Positions 17,394 through 26,758 of a stretch of 47,018 nucleotides of DNA are shown piece by piece; position 1 is the stretch's first letter, and every line of letters begins with the position of its first letter. This DNA is from Clostridia bacterium (GTDB lineage Bacteria; Bacillota; Clostridia; Oscillospirales; Acutalibacteraceae), in assembly GCA_017414705.1 (NCBI GenBank), contig JAFQKX010000067.1, positions 1-47,018 of the forward strand. Reading direction: 5' to 3'. The notes under the pieces are model-generated. The model saw only the letters and a program-made list of their open reading frames with translations. It did not search any database and had not been told where the DNA came from. Made by a program: the position numbers and the translations under genes.

Positions 17394-18359
17394 TCATCGT
17401 GCCGCATCGGCGGTTTTTTTGGCAACGCGGATGGCGTTTTTAAACGCCTTGGCATTGGAGCTGCCGTGCGCCTTGAAAACCGGCTTTTCGGCGCCCAACA
17501 GCGGCGCTCCGCCCAGCTCGGAATAATCCAGTTTTTTCTTGAGGGTTCTCAGTCCCGGCATGACCAGCGCGGCACCCAGCTTCATGCGCAGAGACGAAGT
17601 GAAGCTCTGCTTCATAATTCCCATCATATAGGCAGCGGTACCCTCGATGCTCTTGATGGCAATGTTACCGGCAAAGCCGTCACACACCAAAACGTCGCAC
17701 TTGGAATCCGGGATCTCACGCGCTTCAATATTACCGACAAAGTTAAGGGTCTCATCCTCTTTGAGGATCTGATAGGTCTCCAGCCGCAGCTCGTCGCCCT
17801 TGGTATCCTCGGCACCGATATTGAGCAATCCGACGCGGGGATTTTTGATGTCCAGCGTTTGTGCGGCATACTCGGCTCCCAGCACGGCAAACTGATGCAG
17901 CAGCTCGGGACGGCAATCAGCATTGGCACCCGAATCCAAAATGACGGTGGGACCGTCCTTGGCGGGCATCACGGTAGCAATCGCACAACGCTTGACCCCC
18001 TTGCGGCGTTTCACCAAGAAGGTGGTGCCCATAACCAGCGCGCCGGTGGAGCCTGCCGAAACAAACACGTCGCCTGCGCCGTCCTTTAAGAGCTGCAGAC
18101 CCACGCCCATGGAGCTGGTGTCCTTTTTGCCCTTGATGACCAAGGCGGGATCGTCGTGCATGGAAATGACGTCGGGGGCGTGGTGAATGGACAGACCGTC
18201 CAGCGAGATCTGATGCTCGGCGGCACAGTCCTTGATCTTCTGTTCATCACCGACCAATAAAATATCAGCACCGAATTCCTCGCGGGCAGCGGCTGCGCCC
18301 TGCAATACCGCCAACGGAGCGTGGTCGCCGCCGAAGGCGTCTACAATAATTTTACTCAT
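17394..18359 (-). CDS. plsX: Phosphate acyltransferase PlsX
   Basis: Converts acyl-ACP to acyl-phosphate for the PlsY step of phospholipid synthesis; peripheral membrane enzyme. The 321 residues are within the normal range. Recognised by IIVDAFGGDHAP at the N-terminus, VSAGSTGALVMG, LLNIGAEDTKGDEL, VCDGFAGNIAIKSIEG and the closing YSELGGAPLLG. The gap to rnc (81 nt) holds no reading frame of ACP type. trmFO precedes it by about 33 nt. Confidence 0.97.
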   Translation of the reverse strand: MSKIIVDAFGGDHAPLAVLQGAAAAREEFGADILLVGDEQKIKDCAAEHQISLDGLSIHHAPDVISMHDDPALVIKGKKDTSSMGVGLQLLKDGAGDVFVSAGSTGALVMGTTFLVKRRKGVKRCAIATVMPAKDGPTVILDSGANADCRPELLHQFAVLGAEYAAQTLDIKNPRVGLLNIGAEDTKGDELRLETYQILKEDETLNFVGNIEAREIPDSKCDVLVCDGFAGNIAIKSIEGTAAYMMGIMKQSFTSSLRMKLGAALVMPGLRTLKKKLDYSELGGAPLLGAEKPVFKAHGSSNAKAFKNAIRVAKKTADAAR

Positions 18360-18392
18360 GTTCTGTTCCTCCTGATCTTCCCTTGGGGAATT

Positions 18393-19703
18393 TTAGGATA
18401 AAGCGATTTTGAGATCCGCCATCGCGCGCTCGGCAAGTGCTTGATAGCGCTGCTGCTTGTCGCGGATGGGAGTTTCCAAGGCGGGCAGAATGCCGAAATT
18501 GGCACCCATGGGTTGAAAATCAACACAACTGCCCTCCTGCAGATAGTTGGTCAATGCACCCAGCATAGTGGTGGCAGGCAGCTCGAGCGGTGCTCTCCCC
18601 TGCAGATACCGCAGGGCGTTTTCGGCTGCCACAATCCCGCTTGCCGCCGATTCCATATAGCCCTCCACACCCGTCATCTGTCCTGCAAAATACATATCGG
18701 GGCGGCAGACGGCGTTGAGGTGGCGGGTGAGCACCTTGGGAGAACACAAAAACGTGTTGCGGTGCATCACTCCGTAGCGGGAAAACACGGCGTTTTTGAG
18801 CGCAGGAATCATGGAAAAGACCCGTTGCTGCTCGCCAAACTTGAGGTTGGTTTGAAAGCCGACCAAATTATACAGCGTTCCCTCGGCATTTTCCTTGCGC
18901 AGCTGTACCACCGCCCAGGGGCGATGTCCGGTTTTGGGATCGCGCAGACCCACCGGCTTAAGGGGGCCGAAGCGCAGGGTGTCGGCACCGCGGGATGCCA
19001 TGATCTCCACCGGCATACAGCCCTCGTACACCGTTTTGGGCAGCTGCTCGTCCACACCGTGCACCGGTGCGCGCTCAGCCGATACCAAGGCGGCGTGAAA
19101 CGCCTCGTATTGCTCCTTGTTCATGGGGCAGTTGAGGTAATCGTCCTCACCGCCGCGATCGTAGCGCGAGGCGGCAAAGCAATGCTCGCGGTCAATACTG
19201 TCGGCAGTGACGATGGGGGCAGCGGCATCAAAGAAATTGAGATAATCCTGCCCAAACAGCTGCTGCACCGACTGTGCCAGCGCATCACTCATCAGCGGGC
19301 CTGCTGCCACGATGCAAACGCCGTCGGGCAGCGCGGTGACCTCACCGTAGCGCACCGTGATATTGGGATGCGCCAGAATCTTTTGAGTAATTTCGGCAGA
19401 AAATAAATTGCGGTCAACCGCCAAGGCACCGCCCGCGGGAACACGGGTACGGTACGCCGTTTCCACCGTCAGACTGCCCAGCTCGCGCATTTCTGCCTTT
19501 AAGAGGCCGGCGGCGGAATTGAGACGCTCTGCCTTGAGCGAATTGGAGCAGATCAGCTCGGCAAACTCTGCGGTCCGATGGGCGGGGGTAGACTTTTGCG
19601 GGCGCATCTCACACAGCGTGACCTGCACGCCGTTTTCAGCCAATCTCCACGCGGCCTCTACCCCGGCAAGTCCCGCACCGATGACGGTTCCCTGCGCGCT
19701 CAC
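18393..19703 (-). CDS. trmFO: Folate-dependent tRNA (uracil-5)-methyltransferase TrmFO
   Basis: FAD enzyme that forms m5U54 in the T loop using methylenetetrahydrofolate. The 436 residues carry the dinucleotide-binding motif VIGAGLAGVEAAWRLAENG, the TAEFAELICSNSLKAE segment characteristic of the family, and the C-terminal GQMTGVEGYMESAASG. The start is GTG at 19703, overlapping the topA stop by 4 nt (GTGA). The topA-trmFO order is conserved in Firmicutes. Confidence 0.97.
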   Translation of the reverse strand: MSAQGTVIGAGLAGVEAAWRLAENGVQVTLCEMRPQKSTPAHRTAEFAELICSNSLKAERLNSAAGLLKAEMRELGSLTVETAYRTRVPAGGALAVDRNLFSAEITQKILAHPNITVRYGEVTALPDGVCIVAAGPLMSDALAQSVQQLFGQDYLNFFDAAAPIVTADSIDREHCFAASRYDRGGEDDYLNCPMNKEQYEAFHAALVSAERAPVHGVDEQLPKTVYEGCMPVEIMASRGADTLRFGPLKPVGLRDPKTGHRPWAVVQLRKENAEGTLYNLVGFQTNLKFGEQQRVFSMIPALKNAVFSRYGVMHRNTFLCSPKVLTRHLNAVCRPDMYFAGQMTGVEGYMESAASGIVAAENALRYLQGRAPLELPATTMLGALTNYLQEGSCVDFQPMGANFGILPALETPIRDKQQRYQALAERAMADLKIALS

Positions 19704-21805
19704 TCGTTATCTCCTGCCGTTTTGCGGGACTTGCGGGCGGCTTTTTGCTCGTAGCCGCAGCCCTCGGTCTCGCACAGCAGCATACCGCGCTTTTTAAACA
19801 GCGTTTTGCCGCACTGCGGGCAAAGCTGATCGGTCGGCTCGTTCCAGGTCATAAAATCGCACTTGGGTGCCGTTTCGCAGCCAAAGTATTTATAACCGCG
19901 CGTGGATTTTTTCTGTAAGATCTGTGCGCCGCACATGGGGCAAACGCCCTTGGCGGGAGTGACGATGGGCTTGGTGGTCTTGCATTCGGGATATCCGCTG
20001 CAGGCCATAAATTTGCCGAAGCGGCCGAATTTAATGACCATCGGCTTGCCGCAGTTGGGGCAGACCTCATCGGTCATGGTGTCGTTGAGCTCCACCTTTT
20101 TGCCCTGCATGCTCTCCTCGGCAGCCGCCAGCGTCTTGGCAAAGGGACGGTAAAAGGCTTCCATAACCTTTTCGTAGGTTTTTTCTCCCGAGGCCACCAG
20201 ATCCAGATTCTTTTCCATACCGGCGGTGAACTTGACGTCCACAATATCGCTGAACAGATCCTTCATCAGCTGCGTGGTGACCTTGCCCAGCTCGGTGGGC
20301 ATCAGAGATTTCTTTTCACGCACGATATATTCGCGCGACAAGATCGTGGCAATGGTGGGGGCGTAGGTAGAGGGACGACCGATGCCGTTTTGCTTGAAGG
20401 CCTCGATCAGGGTCGCCTCGGTATAGCGTGCGGGAGGCTTGGTAAAATGCTGATTTGGGATCAGCTCACGCAGCGTCAGCGCATCGCCCTCCTTCATGGC
20501 GGGCAGCGAGGCTGCCTGCTCGTCCTCATCGTCGCTGCCTTCTTCGTACAGCACGGTGTAGCCCTCAAACTTGACCGTAAAGCCGCTTGCCTTGAACAAG
20601 GCATCGCGGGCGGTGATGTCTACGTTGACGGTATTTTGCAGGCAGGGTGCCATCAGGGCGGCAATAAACCGCTCCCAGATGAGCTTATAAAGCTTATACT
20701 GCTCGGCGGTCAAGGAGGCTTTGACCTGATCGGGCGTCAGCGACGGAATGGTGGGACGAATGGCCTCGTGACCGTCCTGTGCACCGGAAGCAGCACGGAA
20801 TACGCGCTGCTTGTCGGGCAGATAAGCATCACCGTAAGCCTTGCGGATATAGGCCATACCCTCGGCACGCGCCTCGTCCGAGATGCGCAGCGAGTCGGTA
20901 CGCATATAGGTGATCAAACCGGTAGCACCGATGCCCTCGACCGAAACACCCTCGTACAGCTCCTGTGCAATGCGCATGGTACGCTGACCCGTCATATTGA
21001 GCTTGCGGGAAGCCTCCTGCTGCAGCGTGGAGGTGATAAAGGGAGGGGCGGGCTGACGGGTACGGGTACCCTTCTTGACCTTGGTGACGGCGTAATCCGC
21101 ACCGTCAAGCGAAGCGAGAATGGCGTTCGCCTGCTCGCCGTTGGTGACCTCCTGCTTGGTGCCGTCGGCGGTGCCGAAGTAATGCGCCTGGAAGGTCTTG
21201 CGTTCACCCTTGACGCTGAATTTGGCATCCAGCGACCAATACTCCTCGGGGCGGAAGGCTTCGATCTCCTGCTCACGGTCGACCACCAAACGAACCGCCA
21301 CCGATTGCACGCGTCCTGCCGAAAGACCGCGGCGCACCTTTTTCCAAAGGAACGGAGACAGCTTATAGCCCACAAGGCGGTCCAGCGCGCGGCGGGATTG
21401 CTGCGCGTCCACCAGCTGACGGTCAATGCCGCGCGGCGTTTTGATGCCGGCGGTGACGCAGTTTTTGGTGATCTCGTTGAAGGTGACACGGATGGGCTTT
21501 TGATCGTCCAGACCCAACAAGGTGGCAAGGTGCCAGGAAATGGCCTCACCCTCGCGGTCAGGGTCGGTTGCCAGCAGCACGCCGTCGCTGTCGGCTGCTG
21601 CCTGACGCAGACGGGCAATGATCTCTTCCTTGCCCTTCATGTTGACGTACTGCGGCTTGAAATTATGCTCGATCTCAATGCCCAGCTTTTTCTCGGGCAG
21701 ATCGCGCAAATGCCCTGCACACGCCGTAACGGTGTAGCCGGGGCCCAGATATTTTTGTACGGTTTTTGCTTTGGTCGGGGACTCCAAAATGACCAGTTTA
21801 GACAA
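19700..21805 (-). CDS. topA: DNA topoisomerase I
   Basis: Type IA topoisomerase that relaxes negative supercoils. It has an N-terminal TOPRIM domain (KLVILESPTKAK; DPDREGEAI) and the catalytic tyrosine in GLITYMRTDSLR (about residue 300). The C-terminus has three zinc ribbons, beginning CPNCGKP, CPMCGAQ and CPQCGKT. TTG at 21805 (MSKLVILESP) is preferred because it matches the family N-terminus and has AGGTGG just before it; a GTG at 21814 would add three residues. The length is normal. dprA lies upstream and trmFO overlaps the end. Confidence 0.96.
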   Translation of the reverse strand: MSKLVILESPTKAKTVQKYLGPGYTVTACAGHLRDLPEKKLGIEIEHNFKPQYVNMKGKEEIIARLRQAAADSDGVLLATDPDREGEAISWHLATLLGLDDQKPIRVTFNEITKNCVTAGIKTPRGIDRQLVDAQQSRRALDRLVGYKLSPFLWKKVRRGLSAGRVQSVAVRLVVDREQEIEAFRPEEYWSLDAKFSVKGERKTFQAHYFGTADGTKQEVTNGEQANAILASLDGADYAVTKVKKGTRTRQPAPPFITSTLQQEASRKLNMTGQRTMRIAQELYEGVSVEGIGATGLITYMRTDSLRISDEARAEGMAYIRKAYGDAYLPDKQRVFRAASGAQDGHEAIRPTIPSLTPDQVKASLTAEQYKLYKLIWERFIAALMAPCLQNTVNVDITARDALFKASGFTVKFEGYTVLYEEGSDDEDEQAASLPAMKEGDALTLRELIPNQHFTKPPARYTEATLIEAFKQNGIGRPSTYAPTIATILSREYIVREKKSLMPTELGKVTTQLMKDLFSDIVDVKFTAGMEKNLDLVASGEKTYEKVMEAFYRPFAKTLAAAEESMQGKKVELNDTMTDEVCPNCGKPMVIKFGRFGKFMACSGYPECKTTKPIVTPAKGVCPMCGAQILQKKSTRGYKYFGCETAPKCDFMTWNEPTDQLCPQCGKTLFKKRGMLLCETEGCGYEQKAARKSRKTAGDNE

Positions 21806-21855
21806 AAACTCCACCTGCTTTCTTTATTTGAAATCGTAAGATTTTGTTGACAAGC

Positions 21856-23004
21856 TTATGATTGCGCCACGCGGTAGCGGTGTGCTCCGCAGGCGGTGAC
21901 GGCACCGATCAGCTCCAGTTCGGTCAGAGCAGCCAACAGCTTGGGGATGCTCAGACCGCTTGCGGTCAGCAGCTGCTCCTGCGTTTGCTCGGGCGCCGTA
22001 AAGGCGGCATAGACCGCCGCAGCGGCGTCGCTGACCTTGCGGGGTAAGGCGGGCAGGAAAAAGCTCTGCTCGGTTACCGTGACGGTCGGCGTCACGCCGT
22101 CCTCGCCGATGCTCTGCGGCACCAGAGGTCGGTAATCGGGAAAATGCGTCAGAATATCGTCGGCCGAAAAGACCGGCTTGGCAAGCCCCTCGGCAAGCCA
22201 ACGGTGACTGCCTGCAAAGGCGGGATCCGCCATGGCGCCCGTCACGCAAAAGACGGAGCGATGCAGATTTTTGGCATCCTTGGCAGTGATGAGGGAGCCG
22301 CTTTTTTCGCTTGCTTGCACCACCGTAACGGCGGCAGACAGACCCGCAACGATGCGGTTGCGCTGCACAAAGGTGTAACATGCAGGCGGGGTGTCGGGCG
22401 GGTATTCGCTGATCAGCGCACCGTGGCGGGAGATGGTATCGCGCAACGGTTGATTTTCCTTGAGATACGGATAATCAAGGCCGCAGCCCAACACCGCAAC
22501 GGTGACACCGTTTGCTGACAATGCTCCGACGTGTGCCGCGCTGTCGATGCCCAAGGCGCCGCCGCTGATGACGCAGACGCCCTTTTGGGCAAGCTGCGCA
22601 CAGAGCGAGCGCGTGCAGTTGGCGGCGTATTCACCCGGCTTGCGGGTTCCCACCACGCCGACGCCGAGATGCCGGTCCAAATCGGGCAGCTTGCCCTTGA
22701 CAAACAACACGATGGGGGCATCTGCCAGTTCGTACAGGCGTTTGGGATAATCGGGTTGACCGTAGGTCAGCAGGGTGATGCCGCGGCGCGGCAGCTCGGC
22801 AAGCAGCCGTTCTCCCGCATCTGCAGGGGTATTACAAAGCTTTTGCAGCTGCGTGGATTTGAGCAGGCCGCTGAGGCGCCATTCCTGCTCCCCTGCCGCT
22901 GCAGTTTGTGCGGCAGAGCCGAAATGCTGCAGCAGATTCACGGCAGCAACGCTTTGTACACCCAAGGCAGCTTGCAGCCAAAGGGCGGCGGCTTGTTCGG
23001 TCAT
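21856..23004 (-). CDS. dprA: DNA-processing protein DprA
   Basis: Binds incoming single-stranded DNA in natural transformation and loads RecA; present in many species not known to be competent. The 382-residue protein has an extended Rossmann core: GVGVVGTRKPGEY, SGGALGIDSAAHVGAL, VLGCGLDYPYLKEN, FVQRNRIVAGLSAAVTVVQA and SGSLITAKDA. A C-terminal winged-helix domain follows (about residues 315-380). The start at 23004 (MTEQAAAL) is chosen over 23034 because AAAGGAGG precedes it and its ATG overlaps the upstream stop by 4 nt. It is followed by topA after about 50 nt. Confidence 0.95.
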   Translation of the reverse strand: MTEQAAALWLQAALGVQSVAAVNLLQHFGSAAQTAAAGEQEWRLSGLLKSTQLQKLCNTPADAGERLLAELPRRGITLLTYGQPDYPKRLYELADAPIVLFVKGKLPDLDRHLGVGVVGTRKPGEYAANCTRSLCAQLAQKGVCVISGGALGIDSAAHVGALSANGVTVAVLGCGLDYPYLKENQPLRDTISRHGALISEYPPDTPPACYTFVQRNRIVAGLSAAVTVVQASEKSGSLITAKDAKNLHRSVFCVTGAMADPAFAGSHRWLAEGLAKPVFSADDILTHFPDYRPLVPQSIGEDGVTPTVTVTEQSFFLPALPRKVSDAAAAVYAAFTAPEQTQEQLLTASGLSIPKLLAALTELELIGAVTACGAHRYRVAQS

Positions 23005-23795
23005 TTGCCCACTCCTCCTTTGGTCATTTCCCACATAAAGACGGTAGCGGCGGCAGAGGCGTTGAGCGACTCGGCGCGACCCGCCATACGGATGGTCACG
23101 CGTTGATCGCAGGCTGCCAGCACGGCGTCACAAACGCCGTTGGCTTCATTGCCGATGACCAATGCGCAGGACGCGGGAAAGGTCAGCTCGGTCAAGCAAC
23201 AGGTCTCGTCACGCACCACGCTGCCAAAGATGGCAAAGCCCTGCTCACGCAGGCGGCAAAGCGCCTCGGGCAGACAGTCGCACACGGCGGTGGGCAGACG
23301 AAAAAAGGCACCCATTGAGGCGCGCAGCGCCTTGGGATTGTGCGGTGCGCAGGAATCGGCCGACAGCAGCAGTCCGTCAATGCCGAAGGCCTCGGCGGTG
23401 CGCGCAAGCGCGCCCAGATTGGCGGGGTCCTGCAGACGGTCGCAGACCATCAGTCTGCCGTGCTGCGGCAACGCAAGCGCGGGCAGCGTGCCGACGGCAC
23501 AAACACCCTGCGGGGTGCGGGTATCGCTGATCTTTTGCAAAAGCGAGGGCGTGACGCAATACACCTGCGCTGCGGCAGCGGCAATGCGTGCGACCTCGTC
23601 GGGAAATTGCTGACAGAATTGCTCGGTGACAAACACCTCGTGCAGCGTAACGCCGCTTTGCACGGCGTCGCGCACCAAGCGCAGTCCCTCACAGATAAAA
23701 CGGTTTTGAGCGGCGCGGTGCGATGCGTTGGTCAGCAGCCGTACCGCGTCTTTGATCTTGGGATTTTCGGCGCTTTTGAGCTGCTCAAACGGCAT
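23001..23795 (-). CDS. SpoU/TrmH-family RNA 2'-O-methyltransferase
   Basis: SPOUT methyltransferase of 264 residues that methylates a ribose in rRNA or tRNA. It has an N-terminal substrate-binding domain (about residues 1-95) followed by the trefoil-knot domain. The SPOUT motifs LVIGNEANGV and the closing SLNASAAATVFMWEM are clear. The ATG at 23795 is preferred; a GTG directly before it is possible. AAAGGAGGG is upstream. Exact target is unknown; TrmH/RlmB-type enzymes cannot be separated by eye. Coupled to dprA by a 4-nt overlap. Confidence 0.9.
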   Translation of the reverse strand: MPFEQLKSAENPKIKDAVRLLTNASHRAAQNRFICEGLRLVRDAVQSGVTLHEVFVTEQFCQQFPDEVARIAAAAAQVYCVTPSLLQKISDTRTPQGVCAVGTLPALALPQHGRLMVCDRLQDPANLGALARTAEAFGIDGLLLSADSCAPHNPKALRASMGAFFRLPTAVCDCLPEALCRLREQGFAIFGSVVRDETCCLTELTFPASCALVIGNEANGVCDAVLAACDQRVTIRMAGRAESLNASAAATVFMWEMTKGGVGK

Positions 23796-23849
23796 CACAA
23801 AACACCCTCCTTTCGCGTCGGATCGACGGAAATTTTCGCCCCGAAGGAG

Positions 23850-23914
23850 GCAAAAAACAACCGCTTTTTAAAGCAGAAACCGCCCGGTGCTCAAACAGCC
23901 CGGGCGTTGGTTTC
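23850..23914 (-). terminator. Tandem hairpins ending the infC-rpmI-rplT operon
   Basis: Downstream of rplT on the minus strand there is a GC-rich hairpin (GCCCGG with CCGGGC around a loop, near 23883-23910). A second short stem (CCGCTTT/AAAGCAG, about 23861-23876) is followed on that strand by a T-run. Together they look like a terminator. Confidence 0.6.
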
Positions 23915-24274
23915 TTATTTTGCAAGTGCTTTCTTTGCAGCCTTGGTCAGCTCGGTGAAAGCCTTGGGATCGGACACCGCCAGCTCAGCGAGCATCTTGC
24001 GGTTGATGTCGATCTTTGCCTTTTTGAGACCGTTCATGAAGGTGGAATAGTTCATCTCGTTGGCCTTGCAGGCTGCGGAGATACGGGTGATCCACAGACG
24101 GCGGAAATCACGCTTCTTCTGCTTGCGGCCGATATATGCATATTGGCCACTCTTCATGACCGCCTCTTTTGCGGTCTTAAACAGTCTGCTCTTGGAGCCG
24201 AAATAGCCCTTGGCAAGCTTGAGGATCTTTTTTCTTCTTTTACGGGTCATCAAAGCGCCCTTGATACGTGCCAT
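23915..24274 (-). CDS. rplT: 50S ribosomal protein bL20
   Basis: Ribosome assembly protein of 119 residues, normal length. Recognised by the basic N-terminus [30 protein letters not shown] and the C-terminal [13 protein letters not shown]20 also represses its own operon by binding the leader RNA in many bacteria. It is the last gene of infC-rpmI-rplT and is preceded by a 99-nt GC-rich spacer that can form a hairpin. Confidence 0.98.
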   Translation of the reverse strand: MARIKGALMTRKRRKKILKLAKGYFGSKSRLFKTAKEAVMKSGQYAYIGRKQKKRDFRRLWITRISAACKANEMNYSTFMNGLKKAKIDINRKMLAELAVSDPKAFTELTKAAKKALAK

Positions 24275-24373
24275 AGTTATTCATCCATTCTGCCGCCGCA
24301 CACGGCGAAATTTTGAGATCCCCCGACGGTGCGGTACGGCGGGGAGTAGTGTTTGTGTTTGAGTTCCTACGGT

Positions 24374-24571
24374 TTATTTGTAGGGGACCATACGGATCAC
24401 CTTGGCGACGTTGGTCACATCGGCGGTCGTGGTCTTGCGCAGATTTCTCTTACGCTTGGTGCTCTTCTTGGTGAGAATGTGGGATTTGTTTGCGTGGGCG
24501 CGCAGGACTTTACCGTTCTTGGTGACCTTGAAACGCTTTTTTGCACCCGAGTGAGTTTTGATCTTAGGCAT
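24374..24571 (-). CDS. rpmI: 50S ribosomal protein bL35
   Basis: Small basic protein of 65 residues with the family start [17 protein letters not shown] and the end KVIRMVPYK. The ATG is preceded by AAGGAGG. It lies 17 nt after infC in the standard operon. Confidence 0.98.
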   Translation of the reverse strand: MPKIKTHSGAKKRFKVTKNGKVLRAHANKSHILTKKSTKRKRNLRKTTTADVTNVAKVIRMVPYK

Positions 24572-24588
24572 TTTTGTTCCTCCTTAAG

Positions 24589-25113
24589 TTATTTGCCTGA
24601 CTTGGGGACAAGGAACATCAACATGCTTCTGCCCTCCATTTTGGCAGGCTTTTCGACCGTACCGATCTCGGCAACGGCGTCAGCGAAGCGGGACATGATC
24701 TCCAGACCGATCTCGGGGTGACCGAGCTCGCGTCCGCGGAAGCGGATGGAGACCTTGACCTTGTTGCCCTCTTTGAAAAAGCGGGCAGCGTGGTTGACCT
24801 TGGTGTTGAAGTCGTTGGTATCAATATTGAGCGAAAGACGGATCTCCTTGGTCTCAACCGTTTTCTGGTTTTTGCGGTTTTCCTTTTCTTTCTTGGCCTG
24901 CTCAAATTTGTACTTGCCGTAGTCCATGATCTTGCAGGTGGGAGGATTGGCGTTCGCGCCAACCATGACCAGATCCAGATCCTGCTCTTCGGCAAGAGCA
25001 AGCGCCTCCCGCGAGGACATAATGCCGAGCTGCGTGCCGTCGTTACCGATGACGCGCACCTCTTTTTCACGGATCTCTTCATTGATACTGAATTCCTTGC
25101 TGCTGATAGTCAA
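24589..25113 (-). CDS. infC: Translation initiation factor IF-3
   Basis: Binds 30S subunits and checks start codons. 174 residues with an N-domain (INEEIREKEVRVIG, LDLVMVGANANPPTCKIMDYGKYKFE), a basic linker and a C-domain (FNTKVNHAARFFKEGNKVKV, FRGRELGHPEIG). The start appears to be TTG at 25113 with AGAGGT just before it. A non-ATG start for infC is common and allows IF-3 to repress its own translation. A leader with a terminator-like hairpin lies upstream. Confidence 0.96.
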   Translation of the reverse strand: MTISSKEFSINEEIREKEVRVIGNDGTQLGIMSSREALALAEEQDLDLVMVGANANPPTCKIMDYGKYKFEQAKKEKENRKNQKTVETKEIRLSLNIDTNDFNTKVNHAARFFKEGNKVKVSIRFRGRELGHPEIGLEIMSRFADAVAEIGTVEKPAKMEGRSMLMFLVPKSGK

Positions 25114-25126
25114 GCACCTCTTTCAC

Positions 25127-25167
25127 AAAAAAATCAATGCACAGACAGAATGATTCCCGTCCATGCA
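25127..25167 (-). promoter_or_regulatory. Attenuator hairpin in the infC leader
   Basis: On the minus strand an 11-bp stem with three G-U pairs (25138-25148 with 25157-25167) is followed by a run of U (25127-25133) and ends about 15 nt before the infC start. This is the architecture of L20/IF-3 leader attenuators in Firmicutes, where L20 favours termination. The upstream part of the leader (about 25170-25300) is GC-rich and could hold the competing structure. Family assignment is inference. Confidence 0.6.
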
Positions 25168-25328
25168 CCGAAAAAGACATTACAAAACGGCGGTTGCCGT
25201 ATCTGCAGTATTGACCGGGCGCCGTAAGCGCAGGGTGAGAACGGGGAAGTTCTGCTTTATTGCCCTGTTATTTTATCGCGCCGCAGCGCATTTGTCAAGT
25301 GTTTTTTGCTGTTTTTTGAAAAATAACG

Positions 25329-25766
25329 CTATTTTCCCTGCAGATGAACGGCGCGCAGGTTGTTTGCCGCCTGACTGTATGCGTCTTGAAAGCCGTAATC
25401 GTTGGCGTTGATGGGGCCGAAGCCGCGGGTTCCGTAAGGCGGATACAGCGAGGTTGCCACAATGCGGTCGATCTCCTCTTTGTTGCGCGCCATGGGAAAG
25501 ATGAGTCCGTCGGGGCCCATTTCCAAAATCTTTTTGGTGGCGGTCAGGTCATCCTGCGGCACGCGCACCACCACGGCGGCGCCGGTGCTTTTGACGGCAA
25601 TGATCTGACTGAGCAGCGTCTGCAGCGACATCATACCGTGTTCAAAATCCAGACAGACGAAATCTACGCCCGAAAGTCCTGCAATACGGGCGGTGCAGAC
25701 CTCGTCGAGGCTGACGTGCGTGGCAATCAGCTTCTGCTTTTGTTTGATCTTTTCTTTTAGAGTCAT
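25329..25766 (-). pseudogene. Truncated HpcH/HpaI-family aldolase
   Basis: The frame encodes the first half of a class II pyruvate aldolase: GVDFVCLDFEHG, VVVRVPQDD, MGPDGLIFPMARN, YPPYGTRGFGP. Full-length members have about 250 residues; this one stops at 145, shortly after GFQDAYSQAANN, and lacks the C-terminal half with further metal and substrate residues. The start at 25766 overlaps the RnfD-like stop by 4 nt, so it would be translated with the operon. It is a deletion remnant or a repurposed half-barrel; loss of aldolase activity is likely. Confidence 0.75.
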
Positions 25767-26758
25767 ACCGATTTTCTTCCTAACAGCCTGAATTTACGCC
25801 ACCCCCGCAGCAGTTGTCCGCGCAACAGATCAAAGCCGAAATTAAAGGGGGTAAGCAGCAATAACGCCAGCGGCGCCGCCTGCTCGATGGGCAGAACGCG
25901 GCGTCCCACCACGGTCAGCAATCCCCAGACGATTCCGAGCATCCATTGACCGCCGTGGGTCAACGGGACGGCACCCGGCACCTGCAACGCAAAGGCGGCA
26001 CACAGCAGCAGCGAGCCGCCGCAGACCTCAAACAGTACCGAGAGCAGCAGCTCCTGCGGCACACGGGGAAACAGCAGTGCGCACACCGTCACCGCCAGCA
26101 CGGCGCCCACGGCGGTGCGCAGCGCGGTGCGGTAATGGAAGCAGAGAAACGCGATGCAGGCGATCAGCACCACGGCACCGCAGGCTCCCATGGGGCCTGC
26201 CAAATTGCCCAGCAGCACGTCGATAACCGAAAAGTCCGAAGCAATGGCGTCACCGCGCAGAAGCTCGGTGGGAGAAGCCACCTTTTCCACCGCAACCGTC
26301 ATGGCGATGGGCGGCCAGCCCTCAACACCCGGCTTGGCATAGGTGAAAAAGTTGGCGGGAAAGCAAAACGCCAAGAAGCACCAGCCCGCACACAGGCAGG
26401 AGATATGCGGCGCTTGACGGAAAAACATCCGCAGCAGCTGCTTAAGGATCATCATAACGGCAACCCCGACGGCGGGCAGCAGCAGATGCACCGTAGCAGG
26501 GCAAAACAACGTCAGCAAAACCGCCTGCAACATACTTTCGCTCGTCACACGCAGGCGCTGACCGGCCAACAGACACACCAGCAGATCAAATGCCGCCGCC
26601 ATACACAACGAGATCGCAGTCAGCACCAGCAGACGTGGGCCGTTATAATAGAGCGACAGCACGCCGATGCCCGTCAGCGCGGCGAACAAAAAGCTCATAC
26701 GTGCGCGCGGGGTGCGTTCTCCCCCTCGCACGAAGGGTGCGTGAGAATATAATTTCAT
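25763..26758 (-). CDS. RnfD/NqrB-like membrane subunit
   Basis: Polytopic membrane protein of 331 residues resembling subunit D of Rnf complexes, which couple ferredoxin:NAD oxidoreduction to ion transport and carry covalently bound FMN. About eight to ten hydrophobic segments are visible. The region VASPTELL aligns with the flavinylation motif (SGATPL in classic RnfD) and keeps its threonine but not the glycine. LLGNLAGPMGACGA matches the next conserved block with the usual Glu changed. It overlaps the RnfC-like gene by 4 nt. Other rnf genes (A, B, E, G) are absent from the window, so function as a complete Rnf pump is doubtful. Confidence 0.8.
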   Translation of the reverse strand: MKLYSHAPFVRGGERTPRARMSFLFAALTGIGVLSLYYNGPRLLVLTAISLCMAAAFDLLVCLLAGQRLRVTSESMLQAVLLTLFCPATVHLLLPAVGVAVMMILKQLLRMFFRQAPHISCLCAGWCFLAFCFPANFFTYAKPGVEGWPPIAMTVAVEKVASPTELLRGDAIASDFSVIDVLLGNLAGPMGACGAVVLIACIAFLCFHYRTALRTAVGAVLAVTVCALLFPRVPQELLLSVLFEVCGGSLLLCAAFALQVPGAVPLTHGGQWMLGIVWGLLTVVGRRVLPIEQAAPLALLLLTPFNFGFDLLRGQLLRGWRKFRLLGRKSV

